Positions 55,887 through 64,000 of a stretch of DNA of 64,000 nt are shown here, one piece after another; position 1 is the first letter of the stretch; every line of letters begins with the position of its first letter. The notes beneath the pieces were generated by a model, which was not told the DNA's origin, did no database searches, and worked only from the letters and a program-made list of their open reading frames with translations. The stretch is from NCBI RefSeq assembly GCF_001623525.1, contig NZ_CP015225.1, positions 2,542,001-2,606,000 of the forward strand, given 5' to 3'. The position numbers were made by a program, and so were the translations under genes. The stretch comes from Pseudomonas fluorescens. Lineage in GTDB: Bacteria > Pseudomonadota > Gammaproteobacteria > Pseudomonadales > Pseudomonadaceae.

Positions 55887-57494
55887 ATGGCCACGCTGCA
55901 CACTCAGCTCAACCCGCGCTCGCCGGAGTTCATCGCCAACCGCGATGCGATGCTCGGACACGTCGAGGCCTTGCGCACCTTGCTCGCGCAAATTCGCCAA
56001 GGCGGCGGTCCCAAGGCCCAGGAAAGGCACACGTCGCGGGGCAAGCTACTGCCCCGTGAACGCATCAACCGACTGCTGGACCCGGGCTCGCCGTTTTTGG
56101 AAATCAGCCCATTGGCAGCCCACGAAGTCTATGGCGAAGACGTGCCGGCAGCCGGTGTGATTGCCGGCATCGGCCGCGTGGAAGGCGTCGAATGCATGAT
56201 TGTCGCCAACGATGCGACAGTCAAAGGTGGTTCCTACTACCCGCTGACGGTGAAAAAACACCTGCGTGCCCAGACCATCGCCCAGCAGAATCGCCTACCC
56301 TGCATTTACCTGGTGGACTCCGGCGGCGCCAATCTGCCGCGCCAGGACGAGGTGTTCCCGGACCGCGAGCACTTTGGCCGGATCTTCTTCAACCAGGCCA
56401 ACATGAGTGCCCAGGGCATCCCGCAGATCGCCGTGGTCATGGGTTCCTGCACCGCCGGTGGCGCCTATGTGCCGGCCATGGCGGACGAGGCGATCATGGT
56501 CCGCCAGCAGGCGACGATTTTCCTCGCCGGCCCACCGTTGGTGAAAGCGGCCACCGGTGAGGTGGTCAGCGCCGAAGACCTGGGCGGCGCCGATGTGCAC
56601 TGCAAGATCTCCGGCGTGGCCGACCATTATGCCGACAGCGATGAACATGCCCTGGCCCTGGCACGCCGCAGCGTGGCCAACCTCAATTGGCGCAAACAGG
56701 GCGAGTTGCAGCATCGTCTGCCGATTGCCCCGCTTTACTCCGGCGAGGAGCTGTACGGCGTGGTTTCGGCCGACGCCAAGCAGCCGTTCGATGTGCGGGA
56801 AGTGATCGCGCGCCTAGTGGACGGCTCGGTGTTTGACGAATTCAAGGCGCTGTTCGGAACGACGCTGGTGTGCGGCTTCGCCCACTTGCATGGCTACCCG
56901 ATCGCGATCCTGGCCAACAACGGCATTCTGTTTGCCGAAGCCGCGCAAAAAGGCGCGCACTTCATCGAGCTGGCCTGTCAGCGCGGCATACCGTTGCTGT
57001 TCCTACAGAACATCACCGGGTTCATGGTCGGCCAGAAGTACGAGGCCGGCGGTATCGCCAAGCACGGCGCGAAACTGGTGACCGCCGTGGCGTGCGCCAA
57101 GGTGCCGAAATTCACCGTGATCATTGGCGGCAGTTTCGGCGCGGGTAACTACGGCATGTGCGGTCGCGCCTACGACCCACGTTTTCTGTGGATGTGGCCG
57201 AACGCGCGGATAGGCGTGATGGGCGCCGAACAGGCGGCCGGCGTGCTGGTGCAGGTCAAGCGTGAACAAGCCGAACGCAGTGGCCACCCTTTCAGCGCCG
57301 AGCAGGAAGCCGAGATCAAGCAACCGATCCTCGATCAGTACGAAGAACAGGGTCACCCCTATTATTCCAGTGCCAGGCTGTGGGACGACGGCGTCATCGA
57401 CCCGGCCCAGACCCGCGACGTGCTGGGCCTGGCCTTGTCCGCGTCACTGAACGCGCCTATCGAACCGAGCCGCTTCGGCGTGTTCCGGATGTAA
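55887..57494 (+). CDS. liuB: Methylcrotonyl-CoA carboxylase beta subunit
   Basis: 535-residue carboxyltransferase of 3-methylcrotonyl-CoA carboxylase, 11 bp after liuA. Motifs: ASRG-like [44 protein letters not shown], and [33 protein letters not shown]. It works with the biotin-carrying alpha subunit encoded by liuD. Confidence 0.95.
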   Translation: MATLHTQLNPRSPEFIANRDAMLGHVEALRTLLAQIRQGGGPKAQERHTSRGKLLPRERINRLLDPGSPFLEISPLAAHEVYGEDVPAAGVIAGIGRVEGVECMIVANDATVKGGSYYPLTVKKHLRAQTIAQQNRLPCIYLVDSGGANLPRQDEVFPDREHFGRIFFNQANMSAQGIPQIAVVMGSCTAGGAYVPAMADEAIMVRQQATIFLAGPPLVKAATGEVVSAEDLGGADVHCKISGVADHYADSDEHALALARRSVANLNWRKQGELQHRLPIAPLYSGEELYGVVSADAKQPFDVREVIARLVDGSVFDEFKALFGTTLVCGFAHLHGYPIAILANNGILFAEAAQKGAHFIELACQRGIPLLFLQNITGFMVGQKYEAGGIAKHGAKLVTAVACAKVPKFTVIIGGSFGAGNYGMCGRAYDPRFLWMWPNARIGVMGAEQAAGVLVQVKREQAERSGHPFSAEQEAEIKQPILDQYEEQGHPYYSSARLWDDGVIDPAQTRDVLGLALSASLNAPIEPSRFGVFRM

Positions 57495-57507
57495 ACGGGG
57501 AATGCCC

Positions 57508-58326
57508 ATGGATAACTTCAACACCCTCGAACTGCACAGCGACCCACGGGGCGTTGCCACCCTGTGGCTCAGCCGCGAGTCGAAAAACAACGCGTTCAAC
57601 GCCGAAATGATCCGCGAACTGATCCTGGCCCTGGACCACGTCAGCAGCGATCCAAACTTGCGCTTCCTGCTGATCCGCGGCCGCGGCAAGCATTTCAGCG
57701 CCGGCGCCGACCTGGCCTGGATGCAACAATCGGCCGAGCTCGACTACCACACCAACCTTGATGACGCCCGGGAACTGGCGGAGCTGATGTACAACCTCGC
57801 CAAGCTGAAAATTCCTACCCTGGCCGTCGTCCAGGGCGCCGCGTTCGGTGGCGCACTGGGGCTTATCAGCGCTTGTGACATGGCCATTGGCGCCGATGAA
57901 GCACAGTTCTGCCTGTCGGAAGTGCGCATTGGCCTGGCGCCAGCGGTGATCAGCCCGTTCGTGGTGCAAGCCATCGGCGAACGTGCCGCGCGTCGTTATG
58001 CCCTGACGGCGGAACGCTTCGACGGGCAACGTGCGAAAGAAATCGGTTTGCTGTCGGAAAGTTACCCGGCCGAGGTCCTGGACCAGCAGGTCGAACAGTG
58101 GATCGACAACCTGTTGCTCAACAGCCCGGCGGCCATGCGCGCCAGCAAGGAACTGCTGCGTGAAGTCGGCAACGGCGCCCTTACCCCGGCGCTGCGGCGC
58201 TACACCGAAAATGCCATCGCCCGCATCCGCGTCAGCCCGGAGGGTCAGGAAGGCCTGCGGGCTTTCCTGCAAAAGCGTGCGCCGAACTGGCAAGCCGAAT
58301 CGAATAACAAGGAGCCGCGTCGATGA
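57508..58326 (+). CDS. liuC: Methylglutaconyl-CoA hydratase
   Basis: 272 residues from ATG 57508, favoured over ATG 57502 because the ribosome site GGGGA is then 6 bases away. Crotonase fold with the oxyanion segment GRGKHFSAGADLAWM and AAFGGALGLISACDMAIGADEAQFCLSEVRIGLAPAVISPFV. Hydrates 3-methylglutaconyl-CoA to HMG-CoA for LiuE. Overlaps liuD by four bases. Confidence 0.93.
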   Translation: MDNFNTLELHSDPRGVATLWLSRESKNNAFNAEMIRELILALDHVSSDPNLRFLLIRGRGKHFSAGADLAWMQQSAELDYHTNLDDARELAELMYNLAKLKIPTLAVVQGAAFGGALGLISACDMAIGADEAQFCLSEVRIGLAPAVISPFVVQAIGERAARRYALTAERFDGQRAKEIGLLSESYPAEVLDQQVEQWIDNLLLNSPAAMRASKELLREVGNGALTPALRRYTENAIARIRVSPEGQEGLRAFLQKRAPNWQAESNNKEPRR

Positions 58327-60272
58327 GCGCCCCTGCCCTCACCACGTTGCTGGTGGCCAACCGCGGCGAAATCGCCTGCCGCGTGATGCGCACCGCCAAA
58401 GCCATGGGCCTGACTACCGTTGCCGTCCACAGCGCCACCGACCGCGACGCCCGCCACAGCCGTGAAGCCGATATCCGCGTCGACCTGGGCGGCAGCAAGG
58501 CCGCCGACAGCTACCTGCAAATCGACAAGCTGATCGCCGCAGCGAAAGCCAGCGGCGCCCAGGCCATCCACCCCGGCTATGGCTTTCTGTCCGAGAACGC
58601 CGGGTTCGCTCGGGCGATTGAAAACGCCGGGCTGATCTTCCTCGGCCCACCGGCCTCGGCCATCGATGCCATGGGCAGCAAATCGGCGGCCAAGGCTTTG
58701 ATGGAAACCGCCGGCGTGCCCCTGGTGCCCGGTTATCACGGCGAAGCCCAGGACCTGGAGACCTTTCGCGACGCCGCCGAGCGCATCGGCTACCCGGTAT
58801 TGCTCAAGGCCACGGCCGGCGGTGGCGGCAAGGGCATGAAAGTCGTCGAGGATGTCAGCCAACTGGCCGAAGCCCTGGCCTCGGCCCAGCGTGAAGCGCA
58901 GTCCTCGTTCGGCGACTCACGGATGCTGGTGGAAAAATACCTGCTCAAGCCACGCCACGTGGAAATCCAGGTATTTGCCGACCAACACGGCAACTGCCTG
59001 TACCTCAACGAACGCGATTGCTCGATCCAGCGCCGCCACCAGAAAGTGGTGGAAGAAGCCCCCGCCCCCGGCCTGACCGCGCAATTGCGCCAGGCCATGG
59101 GTGAAGCCGCCGTGCGCGCAGCCCAGGCGATTGGTTACGTCGGGGCTGGCACGGTGGAGTTCCTGCTGGATGCGCGGGGCGAGTTTTTCTTCATGGAAAT
59201 GAATACCCGCTTGCAGGTCGAGCATCCGGTCACCGAAGCGATCACCGGACTGGACCTGGTGGCCTGGCAGATCCGCGTTGCCCAAGGCGAACCCTTGCCG
59301 ATCACTCAAGCGCAAGTGCCGCTGCTCGGTCACGCCATCGAAGTGCGACTGTATGCCGAAGACCCGGTCAACGATTTCCTGCCGGCCACCGGCCGCCTGG
59401 CGTTGTATCGCGAATCGGCCAAGGGGCCGGGTCGGCGGGTCGACAGCGGGGTTGAAGAAGGTGATGAAATCTCACCGTTCTACGACCCGATGCTCGGCAA
59501 GCTGATTGCCTGGGGTGAGAATCGCGAACAGGCGCGCTTGCGGCTGTTGAGTATGCTCGACGAATTTGCCATTGGCGGGCTGAAAACCAACATCGGGTTC
59601 CTGCGCCGAATAGTGGCCCACCCTGCTTTCGCGGCGGCAGAACTGGACACCGGCTTTATCCCGCGTTACCAGGCGCAATTGCTGCCAGAGCCAGGTGAAT
59701 TGGATGACGCTTTCTGGTTAGCAGCCGCCCAAGGCTTCGCCTTGAGCCTGGCACCGCACATACGCGGCGATGACGCCGGCTCACCGTGGGCCAGCACCAC
59801 CGGGATGCGCCTGGGGTTGTCGAGGGAAACCACCTTGCACCTGAGCTGTGAAGGCCAGGATCGTGCGCTGACGCTGGACGTCACAGCCCATTGCGCGGAA
59901 CTCAAGGGTGAGCGACTGACGATCGAGCACCACGGTGTGCGCCGCAGCCATCGGGCCATTCGCCAGGGCGACAGCCTGTATCTGCACTGGGCGGGTGACC
60001 TGCATCGGATCGATCTGTACGACCCGTTGGCCGCGGCAGAGGCCAGCCACAGCCATCAGGGCGGCCTGGCCGCGCCCATGAACGGCAGTATCGTCCGGGT
60101 ATTGGTGAGTGTCGGTCAGCCGGTGGATGCCGGAGCTCAACTGGTGGTCCTGGAGGCCATGAAAATGGAGCACAGCATTCGTGCGCCCAAGGCCGGGGTG
60201 ATCAAGGCGCTGTATTGCCAGGAAGGTGAAATGGTCAGCGAAGGCAGCGCCCTGGTGGCGTTCGAAGAATAG
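58323..60272 (+). CDS. liuD: Methylcrotonyl-CoA carboxylase alpha subunit (biotin-containing)
   Basis: 649 residues. Biotin carboxylase domain in front (LLVANRGEIACRVMRTAKAMG, GGGGKGMKVVED, ERDCSIQRRHQKVVEEAPAP, FFMEMNTRLQVEHPVTE), then the biotin carboxyl carrier with the EAMKMEHSI motif near residue 610. It carboxylates biotin and hands it to LiuB. Together with LiuA-C and LiuE this is the full isovaleryl-CoA to acetoacetate route. Confidence 0.95.
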   Translation: MSAPALTTLLVANRGEIACRVMRTAKAMGLTTVAVHSATDRDARHSREADIRVDLGGSKAADSYLQIDKLIAAAKASGAQAIHPGYGFLSENAGFARAIENAGLIFLGPPASAIDAMGSKSAAKALMETAGVPLVPGYHGEAQDLETFRDAAERIGYPVLLKATAGGGGKGMKVVEDVSQLAEALASAQREAQSSFGDSRMLVEKYLLKPRHVEIQVFADQHGNCLYLNERDCSIQRRHQKVVEEAPAPGLTAQLRQAMGEAAVRAAQAIGYVGAGTVEFLLDARGEFFFMEMNTRLQVEHPVTEAITGLDLVAWQIRVAQGEPLPITQAQVPLLGHAIEVRLYAEDPVNDFLPATGRLALYRESAKGPGRRVDSGVEEGDEISPFYDPMLGKLIAWGENREQARLRLLSMLDEFAIGGLKTNIGFLRRIVAHPAFAAAELDTGFIPRYQAQLLPEPGELDDAFWLAAAQGFALSLAPHIRGDDAGSPWASTTGMRLGLSRETTLHLSCEGQDRALTLDVTAHCAELKGERLTIEHHGVRRSHRAIRQGDSLYLHWAGDLHRIDLYDPLAAAEASHSHQGGLAAPMNGSIVRVLVSVGQPVDAGAQLVVLEAMKMEHSIRAPKAGVIKALYCQEGEMVSEGSALVAFEE

Positions 60273-60301
60273 GCATCGGCCCGCTCCCAGGGCCGATCCA
60301 G

Positions 60302-60949
60302 TCAGAACCTGATGGTGGCCTGCACCACCACACCGATGAGGCGACATTGCTCGGTGTACAGGTTTTTCGGGTAAGTCGGATTGAGCGGAACCAGGTAACG
60401 CTGCCCGCTCTCTTCGATCAATTTGCGAAAGGTCGCGTCACTGCTGCCGGGCAAGCAGGCAACCACCAGTTTGCCTGGCACCGCCTCGATGGCCGGATCC
60501 ACCAGGATCGACATGCCCTCGGGAATGCTCAAGCCGCTGGGTGCGGTCATCGCGTCGCCCACCACCACCAGCCAGAACGCGGCCCCCAGGGCGTGGTAGT
60601 CCGTCAGCTCGTAGCGCGCCTGGCTGTAGGCACCAGGATCGCCTTCGCGAACCTCGCCAACCTCGTGCCATTCACTGACCGGGTAGCGGAAGTACGGATT
60701 GTACTTCTGCGCCAGGGCCATGCCTTCGTCCGTGGAAGTGTCCGGCTCGCGAATCACCATCGCCACTTCCAGAAACTCCAGCCCCAGCTCCCGCAGGACC
60801 CGGTTCATGTCTTCGACACTGGGTTGCCGGCGCCTGGTCAGCCAATGGCCGACGCCGCCCTGGGACATTCCCAACCGTTCTGCAAGCACCACTTGCGTGA
60901 TGCGCAGCTCCTTCATCTTGGCCTTGACCAACTCTATCCATTTATCCAT
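60302..60949 (-). CDS. XRE/S24 LexA-like repressor with a Ser-to-Ala change in the active site
   Basis: 215 residues from ATG 60949. N-terminal helix-turn-helix (RITQVVLAERLGMSQGGVGHWLTRRRQPS), C-terminal S24 domain like CI and PrtR proteins. The usual nucleophile motif GDSM reads GDAM here (A133, codon GCG, one base from TCG Ser). The general-base lysine is kept as FRKLIEE (K176), 43 residues on, as in lambda CI. So the protein probably cannot cleave itself and would not respond to RecA. Divergent from a DUF3077-like gene across a promoter region with a dyad. Confidence 0.85.
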   Translation of the reverse strand: MDKWIELVKAKMKELRITQVVLAERLGMSQGGVGHWLTRRRQPSVEDMNRVLRELGLEFLEVAMVIREPDTSTDEGMALAQKYNPYFRYPVSEWHEVGEVREGDPGAYSQARYELTDYHALGAAFWLVVVGDAMTAPSGLSIPEGMSILVDPAIEAVPGKLVVACLPGSSDATFRKLIEESGQRYLVPLNPTYPKNLYTEQCRLIGVVVQATIRF

Positions 60950-61007
60950 GTGCGGCACGATACGTGGATGACTCCGGCCATTCAAAACACAAATTGTAGT
61001 ATTTAAA

Positions 61008-61028
61008 TTATCGTCACAATTACGATAA
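61008..61028. promoter_or_regulatory. Dyad operator candidate upstream of the S24 repressor
   Basis: TTATCGT-CACAATT-ACGATAA, a perfect 7-bp inverted repeat with 7-bp spacer in the AT-rich region between the repressor and the DUF3077-like gene. Likely the repressor's own operator. Confidence 0.55.
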
Positions 61029-61080
61029 GTACTATTCTGGATTCAGGAGTTCAGCCCCACACACGGAGATTTTCATCACC

Positions 61081-61422
61081 ATGGATACACCCAACAAAAA
61101 CCAACCCGGCAGCCCTTTCGACAGCACGTTCCCTTCCTTGCAGGATTGCCCGGCGGCCAAGCGCGCCCTCGATTACTACTTGAAACCAGGTGTTTCGCAG
61201 GCACAGGCAGAACATCGCTTCTTCGACGTCAATCACAGCGTCAGCGCAGAAGAAGCCCTTGTTCACGCATGCGACCTGCTGCGCTGTGCAGCGGCGACCG
61301 CCCACGAGTCCGCCAACCAGTTGAACGGTTCGAACCGTGACCTGGCGTTTTCGGTGGTGCACATGATTGACCTGGTCAAGGTGATGCTTGACCGATCCCT
61401 GGATGGCTACCCGACTCGCTAG
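61081..61422 (+). CDS. DUF3077/DUF6124-like protein of unknown function
   Basis: 113 residues with features of the Pseudomonas-specific DUF3077 and DUF6124 groups: AAKRALDYYLKP, then AEEALVHACDLLRCAAATAHESA and LAFSVVHMIDLVKVMLDRSLDG. Members are often found in several copies per genome, and function is unknown. Start ATG follows a purine-poor region, but the family fit supports it. Confidence 0.7.
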   Translation: MDTPNKNQPGSPFDSTFPSLQDCPAAKRALDYYLKPGVSQAQAEHRFFDVNHSVSAEEALVHACDLLRCAAATAHESANQLNGSNRDLAFSVVHMIDLVKVMLDRSLDGYPTR

Positions 61423-61493
61423 GGGTAACACTCGGGAATGTCGCCGCGAACGCGGACGACGAGAAAAATTTTCCATCGACGCGATAAAATCAT

Positions 61494-61527
61494 TTGACTT
61501 GCAAATGATAATGATTATTATTGCATC
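61494..61527 (+). promoter_or_regulatory. Fur-regulated promoter of the PrrF-type RNA
   Basis: -35 TTGACT (61494) and -10 TATTAT (61516), 16 bp apart, overlap the A/T-rich Fur box ATGATAATGATTATTATT around 61505-61522 (consensus GATAATGATAATCATTATC). Iron would repress the RNA. Confidence 0.8.
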
Positions 61528-61640
61528 AGCTGATCGCGAGATCAGTCGATAGACCAGAAGACCTTAGGTCGGACTTCTGGAATATCTCCTCATCAGGCTA
61601 ATCACGGTTTTTGACCCGGCTTTTTGCCGGGTCTTTTTTT
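61528..61640 (+). ncRNA. prrF: PrrF-type iron-responsive small RNA
   Basis: About 110 nt RNA behind a Fur-box promoter. It carries the conserved PrrF segment CTCCTCATCAGGCTAATCAC that pairs with target mRNAs, and ends with the terminator GACCCGGC-TTTTT-GCCGGGTC and seven T. PrrF RNAs repress non-essential iron proteins, such as sodB, in iron starvation. The exact 5' end is inferred. The rest of the 493-bp gap (61423-61915) shows no further gene. Confidence 0.85.
61613..61640 (+). terminator. Terminator of the PrrF-type RNA
   Basis: Stem GACCCGGC/GCCGGGTC (61613-61633, loop TTTTT) followed by seven T. Confidence 0.9.
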
Positions 61641-61915
61641 GCCGATTTTTCGGCTTATGGCTTCAGGCTAATGAAGTCTTTTTGGGTGCTGCCAATTCGA
61701 TGGCGGCGATGATAGCAAATGAATACCCGTTTGCAAGAGCAGCCCCGCCACGCAGGCGGAAACTATCGACAACCAGCGCTTGAGAATCAATTGCAGACTC
61801 TCTAAGCTGGCTCGGCGTCCAGGGAGGACGCCCCCTCGTTTACGTGACGTAAAGCGTCTCGGTTCCCCCCGTCTTGCGTGTACAGTAATGGCCATGAAAA
61901 TCCTCTCCAGGAATC

Positions 61916-63067
61916 GTGACCGTGGCTAAATCTTCCTTTGATATCAGCGCCAATTTCGACAGCGGCAACATCGAGGTCGTCGACATCAGCAACCCGTTGC
62001 AGTCGTTGCTCAAGATCAGGCCCGACACCCGCAGCGCCCATTTCCAATGGTTCCACTTCAAGGCCAGCGGCCTGCACGTCGGCCAGGAATATTCCTTTCG
62101 GCTGCTCAACGCCAGTCAATCGTCTTACAACAAGGCCTGGACGGGCTACCAGGCCGTTGCCTCCTACGATCACGTCAATTGGTTCCGCATTCCGACCCAA
62201 TTTGAAGGCGACGCCCTGCGCTTTTATCTGGAGACCGAACAGACCAACGTCTGGTTCGCCTACTTCGAACCCTACAGTCGCGGCCGACATGATTGGCTGA
62301 TCGAGCAAGCACAGCACAAGGCTGGCACCGAACTCTTGGCCGTCGGTAAAAGCGTGGAAGGCCGGGACATTCAGCTGCTGCGCAAAGGCAGCGGTGCCGA
62401 AGGCCGGCGCAAAGTCTGGATCATCGCCCAGCAACATCCCGGCGAGCACATGGCCGAGTGGTTCATGGAGGGCGTGATCGAACGCCTTCAGCAGCATGAC
62501 GATGCGCAACTGAACCAGTTGCTCGCCAAGGCCGATCTGTACCTGGTGCCGAACATGAACCCGGACGGCGCATTCCATGGGCATCTGCGGACCAACGCCA
62601 TGGGCCAGGACCTCAACCGCGCCTGGCAGAACGCCAGTCCGGAAATCAGCCCCGAGGTCTTTTTCGTCCAGCAACAAATGGAAAAGTACGGCGTCGATCT
62701 GTTCCTCGATGCTCACGGCGATGAGGAAATTCCCCACGTCTTCACCGCCGGTTGCGAAGGCAACCCGGGCTACACGCCACGCATTGCCGAACTTGAAGAG
62801 CGCTTTCGCAGCCATCTCAAGCATCAGACCAAAGACTTCCAGACCACTCACGGCTACACCCGCGACGAACCGGGCCAGGCCAACATGACCCTGGCCTGTA
62901 ACGCGGTCGGCCAGAAATATGACTGCCTGTCCCTGACCCTGGAGATGCCGTTCAAGGACCACAACGATCACCCGAACCCGATCACCGGCTGGTCTGGCAA
63001 ACGCTCGATGCAGCTGGGCAAGGATGTGTTGAGCACCATCGAGGCCATGGTCGACGAATTGCGCTGA
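61916..63067 (+). CDS. M14 family cytosolic zinc carboxypeptidase
   Basis: 383 residues from GTG 61916 (CCAGGA upstream). The N-terminal beta domain precedes the peptidase: QHPGEHMAEW (zinc ligands H and E), LVPNMNPDGAFHGHLRTN, LDAHGDEE with the third zinc ligand and SLTLEMPF with the catalytic glutamate. The family is AGBL-like (Nna1-type) cytosolic carboxypeptidases such as P. aeruginosa PA2831. Likely removes C-terminal acidic or other residues from peptides. Confidence 0.9.
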   Translation: MTVAKSSFDISANFDSGNIEVVDISNPLQSLLKIRPDTRSAHFQWFHFKASGLHVGQEYSFRLLNASQSSYNKAWTGYQAVASYDHVNWFRIPTQFEGDALRFYLETEQTNVWFAYFEPYSRGRHDWLIEQAQHKAGTELLAVGKSVEGRDIQLLRKGSGAEGRRKVWIIAQQHPGEHMAEWFMEGVIERLQQHDDAQLNQLLAKADLYLVPNMNPDGAFHGHLRTNAMGQDLNRAWQNASPEISPEVFFVQQQMEKYGVDLFLDAHGDEEIPHVFTAGCEGNPGYTPRIAELEERFRSHLKHQTKDFQTTHGYTRDEPGQANMTLACNAVGQKYDCLSLTLEMPFKDHNDHPNPITGWSGKRSMQLGKDVLSTIEAMVDELR

Positions 63068-63089
63068 TCCGAAGACCTGATCAATCCCC

Positions 63090-63119
63090 TGTGGCCAGGG
63101 AGCTTGCTCCCTGGCCACA
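63090..63119. repeat. REP-type perfect hairpin, variant
   Basis: TGTGGCCAGGGAGC-TT-GCTCCCTGGCCACA, 14-bp perfect stem between convergent genes. It resembles the common REP but with CCAGG in place of CGAGG, in both arms. Confidence 0.8.
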
Positions 63120-63124
63120 ATCCA

Positions 63125-63661
63125 TCAACCCTTGCCGCGCAACATACTGTCCAACACCTCATCCCGGCGCACCCAAGCGTGAAACAACGCCGCCGCCAGA
63201 TGCACCAGCACCGTCACGAACAACAGGTAAGCCAGGTACCCGTGGGCCTTGCGCAGCAGTGCGAACGTCTGCGCGTGGGCTGGCAGAATCGAAGGCAGTT
63301 GCAACGAGTCGCCGAGCATCACCGGGTCCCCCGCCGCCGAAATCATGCCCCAGCCCAACAACGGCAAGACCAGCATCAGGGCGTACAACAGCACATGCGA
63401 GGCGTTTGCCGCCAGCACTTGCCAGGCCGGCAGATCCGCCGGCAGCGGTGGTTGGCGGGTAGTAAAACGCACCACCAGGCGCACGATCACCAACAGCAAA
63501 ATCGCGATACCCAATGGTTTGTGCAACTGCAGCAGCCATTCATGGCGTTCGGACACCGAGGCGACCACGCCCGCGCCGATGAACAGCATGGCGATGATCA
63601 TCACGGCCATCAGCCAGTGCAGCAGCCGGGCCAGCGGTACAAAGTGACGAGGGGCGCTCAT
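63125..63661 (-). CDS. Cytochrome b561 family protein
   Basis: 178 residues with four hydrophobic helices and histidines positioned for two b-hemes (LHWLMAVMIIAMLFIGAG, LHKPLGIAILLLVIVRLVVRF, ASHVLLYALMLVLPLLGWG, HGYLAYLLFVTVLVHLAAALFHAWV). Transfers electrons from the quinone pool to periplasmic partners. It overlaps the end of the upstream catalase-family peroxidase gene (63658), which suggests that it supplies electrons to that enzyme. Confidence 0.9.
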   Translation of the reverse strand: MSAPRHFVPLARLLHWLMAVMIIAMLFIGAGVVASVSERHEWLLQLHKPLGIAILLLVIVRLVVRFTTRQPPLPADLPAWQVLAANASHVLLYALMLVLPLLGWGMISAAGDPVMLGDSLQLPSILPAHAQTFALLRKAHGYLAYLLFVTVLVHLAAALFHAWVRRDEVLDSMLRGKG

Positions 63662-64000
63662 GGACGGGACTCCTGTTTGGCGGGCAACTGGCTCACTTCG
63701 CTGGTACGTCGCAAGTAGGAACTGGCATAGGCGGCGGAGCGCGCAACCAATAGCGGGTCTTCGGAACCTTCGATCCCTTGGGGCAGGATCAGCGGGTCAT
63801 AGTTGATGTCGCGGCATTCGCCGTTGTCCTGCGCCTGGGTGCGCTCCAGCACCAACGTGCCGGCATTGAGTACCTTGCGGTCAGCGGGCCAGGCCTTGCT
63901 GGCATCGTTCACCGGGTCACCCGGGTTGGCCAGGGTGATGTTCAACTGCCAGCGCAACGGCCCGGCGGCGAGGCGCTTCACCAGGTCTTGCTCGAGGAAG
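63658..64000 (-). CDS. Catalase-family (SrpA-like) peroxidase, C-terminal end
   Basis: The last 113 residues of a protein continuing past the window edge. It reads FLEQDLVKRLAAGPLRWQL, VNDASKAWPADRKVLNAGTLVLERTQ and GECRDINYDPLILPQGIE, the C-terminal region of periplasmic catalase-like peroxidases (SrpA). Coupled to the cytochrome b561 gene by a four-base overlap, so both act in periplasmic oxidant removal. Confidence 0.88.
   Translation of the reverse strand, partial: FLEQDLVKRLAAGPLRWQLNITLANPGDPVNDASKAWPADRKVLNAGTLVLERTQAQDNGECRDINYDPLILPQGIEGSEDPLLVARSAAYASSYLRRTSEVSQLPAKQESRP

Noticed and set aside
61802..63118. 438-codon open frame on the minus strand
   Set aside because: Antisense to the M14 carboxypeptidase, whose zinc motifs are complete. 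No family match for the antisense product.

Overview
The window is chromosomal DNA of a fluorescent Pseudomonas (P. fluorescens complex). This rests on the high-GC coding background, many REP-type hairpins with GGGAGC arms between genes, and typical genus loci: selD-selU, ftrA-rhodanese, the liu leucine-degradation genes, a crcY-like CbrAB-responsive RNA and a Fur-controlled PrrF RNA. No tRNA, rRNA, CRISPR array or insertion sequence was found.

Layout. 1-21.9 kb is mostly core or common accessory material: a truncated aldo/keto reductase, DNA polymerase II, a CBS protein, a PqiA(split)/PqiB/PqiC lipid-transport operon, glutathione transferases, a secreted protein with eleven 13-residue repeats, a DUF1615 lipoprotein, a zinc-type HemB, PhzF, selU-selD, and a nucleoside uptake pair (Tsx channel plus NUP permease) behind a PurR/LacI-like palindrome.

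21.9-34.7 kb is the accessory core. It opens with a DUF692 (MNIO) plus DUF2063 pair, which in bufferin-type systems modifies cysteines of a small precursor. About 600 bp downstream is an unusual protein with a DUF2282 (bufferin precursor-like) cysteine domain fused to a class I cytochrome c. Then comes a tightly packed, lower-GC operon: a lysine-2,3-aminomutase-like radical SAM/PLP enzyme, a thioredoxin-DinB-like protein, a JmjC/cupin oxygenase, an EamA exporter, an ATP-grasp ligase, a YfcF-like glutathione transferase, a second cysteinyl-tRNA synthetase and a class V PLP enzyme without the SufS cysteine. I read it as an undescribed biosynthetic cluster for a small, probably sulfur- or cysteine-related, amino acid or peptide product. 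This is the best candidate for a novel system here.

34.7-48.1 kb carries rhodanese/ftrA, cobF and a CobC-like phosphatase. Next is a likely amino-acid catabolic operon: RpiR regulator, isochorismatase-like hydrolase, glutamine-synthetase-like ligase, N-formylglutamate amidohydrolase-like protein, APC permease and paired AruF/AruG-like succinyltransferases. A three-gene AT-rich island of unknown function and an oxaloacetate decarboxylase follow.

48.2-60.3 kb is dominated by acyl-CoA metabolism: an acyl-CoA dehydrogenase with divergent LysR regulator, then liuR, liuE, the crcY-like RNA with a sigma54 promoter, an acyl-CoA synthetase and liuABCD, with LiuR-type palindromes. These genes convert leucine-derived isovaleryl-CoA to acetyl-CoA and acetoacetate.

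60.3-64 kb has an S24-type repressor whose nucleophilic serine is replaced by alanine, a DUF3077-like protein, a PrrF-type sRNA, an M14 carboxypeptidase, a cytochrome b561 and the end of a catalase-family peroxidase.
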